DNA from: a virus
DNA: 30,450 nucleotides
Reading direction: 5' to 3' (one strand)
Virus record (IMG/VR): IMGVR_UViG_3300033149_003925
Span: 1-30,450 of that record
Part shown: positions 29,972-30,450 of the stretch, piece by piece
Numbering within the stretch: the stretch's first letter is position 1
Layout of the letters: each line of letters begins with the position of its first letter
The notes under the pieces: model-generated
What the model saw: only the letters and a program-made list of their open reading frames with translations
Told to the model about the DNA's origin: nothing
Database searches by the model: none
Translations under genes and position numbers: made by a program

Positions 29972-30450
29972 TGCCAGTCGAAGATATTGTAATAAGGATG
30001 AATGTTGAAGGGGAAGAAGAGATAGAGCAAGCTCTCAAAGTTGCTGGAATCAGCATGAGACAATTCAATAAACACCTTCAAGGAAATATCCAAACATTAA
30101 CAAAACAGGGCATAGTTGTTGATAGGTTAACAGGTAAAGAAATTAGATTATCAGATGCTATGAGGAAAGCGGCTATTAGTTCAAGAAGATTTAAGTTTGA
30201 GTGGTTAGGAATTATGTTTGCGGGGATGGCTTTATCAAGGGTTTTTGGTGGATTGATTAGACAGCAGATGGAATTATTTGGAGTTTCTGATATGTTAGCA
30301 GCTATGTGGACAGTTGTAATGTTGCCGATAATGGAATTAATAACCCCCATAATTTATAAATTGATAGAAGCTATGATGGATATGAGTCCGGTAATGAAAT
30401 TATTAATTGGGGGCGCCATTTTAATCGCAGCGGCTTTTGGATTATTTTTG
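29971..30450 (+). CDS. Tape measure protein (3' partial)
   Basis: The frame runs open for 160 codons from ATG 29971 to the window end. GAGGAG lies upstream and the start overlaps the previous stop. The N-terminus (IRMNVEGEEEIEQALKVAG, then helical QFNKHLQGNIQTL) is followed by hydrophobic helices (WLGIMFAGMALSRVFGGL, MWTVVMLPIMELITPII, LLIGGAILIAAAFGLFL). This mix of an assembly domain and membrane-like helices right after chaperone-like genes is typical of tape measure proteins, which set tail length and help DNA entry. The rest is outside the window. Confidence 0.75.
   Translation, partial: MPVEDIVIRMNVEGEEEIEQALKVAGISMRQFNKHLQGNIQTLTKQGIVVDRLTGKEIRLSDAMRKAAISSRRFKFEWLGIMFAGMALSRVFGGLIRQQMELFGVSDMLAAMWTVVMLPIMELITPIIYKLIEAMMDMSPVMKLLIGGAILIAAAFGLFL

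Overview
The window reads as part of the genome of an archaeal tailed virus (Caudoviricetes-type, HK97-fold capsid) or an integrated copy of one. The DNA is AT-rich. Archaeal signals are BRE/TATA promoters (GAAAC followed by TTTATA), several genes whose ATG lies about 25-28 nt from the TATA centre (leaderless), an AbrB-type regulator and a thermosome-type (group II) chaperonin. No ribosomal or housekeeping genes and no tRNAs were seen. The host cannot be named from the sequence beyond a low-GC archaeon.

Layout. 1-984: two + strand genes, a SWIM zinc-finger protein cut by the window edge and an HTH/zinc-ribbon protein. 974-3788: a leftward set with a RuvB-like AAA+ ATPase, a charged protein and several very small ORFs linked by overlapping stops and starts. 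3789-4387: a 0.6 kb non-coding control region with opposed promoters, a near-perfect 22-nt palindrome, a 17-nt direct repeat and a possible hairpin. 4409-5219: a free-standing HNH endonuclease, an AbrB-like and a ribbon-helix-helix-like regulator. 5186-6592: a compact group II chaperonin. 6576-16039: a tightly overlapped run of sugar/surface-modification genes (GT-A and GT-B glycosyltransferases, two radical SAM enzymes, a cytidylyltransferase with a LicD-like transferase, two SAM methyltransferases, a split minimal transketolase, a 39-aa membrane peptide), interrupted by an HNH gene and ending in a glycosyltransferase whose N-terminus is in another frame.

16043-30450 is the virion module: large terminase carrying an intein, portal, prohead protease, acidic scaffold-like protein, major capsid protein, head-tail connector, a membrane-anchored protein, a secreted beta-helix protein, tail terminator-like and gp10-like proteins, tail tube, two tail-chaperone-like ORFs and the start of the tape measure. 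A leftward block (methyltransferase, YopX/RHH, RHH) lies between terminase and portal, and a single leftward gene sits inside the tail module.

The most unusual feature is the terminase intein (17381-18226). Its HNH homing endonuclease is not in the intein frame. It is a complete 171-aa ORF in another frame of the same DNA, with its own TATA-like box (same 12-nt core as two other promoters here) 28 nt before its ATG, while the intein frame stays open through all 516 nt. Other notable points are the virus-encoded chaperonin, the RuvB-like ATPase, the CTP-transferase/LicD pair, the transketolase without its C-terminal domain, and symmetric TATA boxes that appear to serve genes on both sides.
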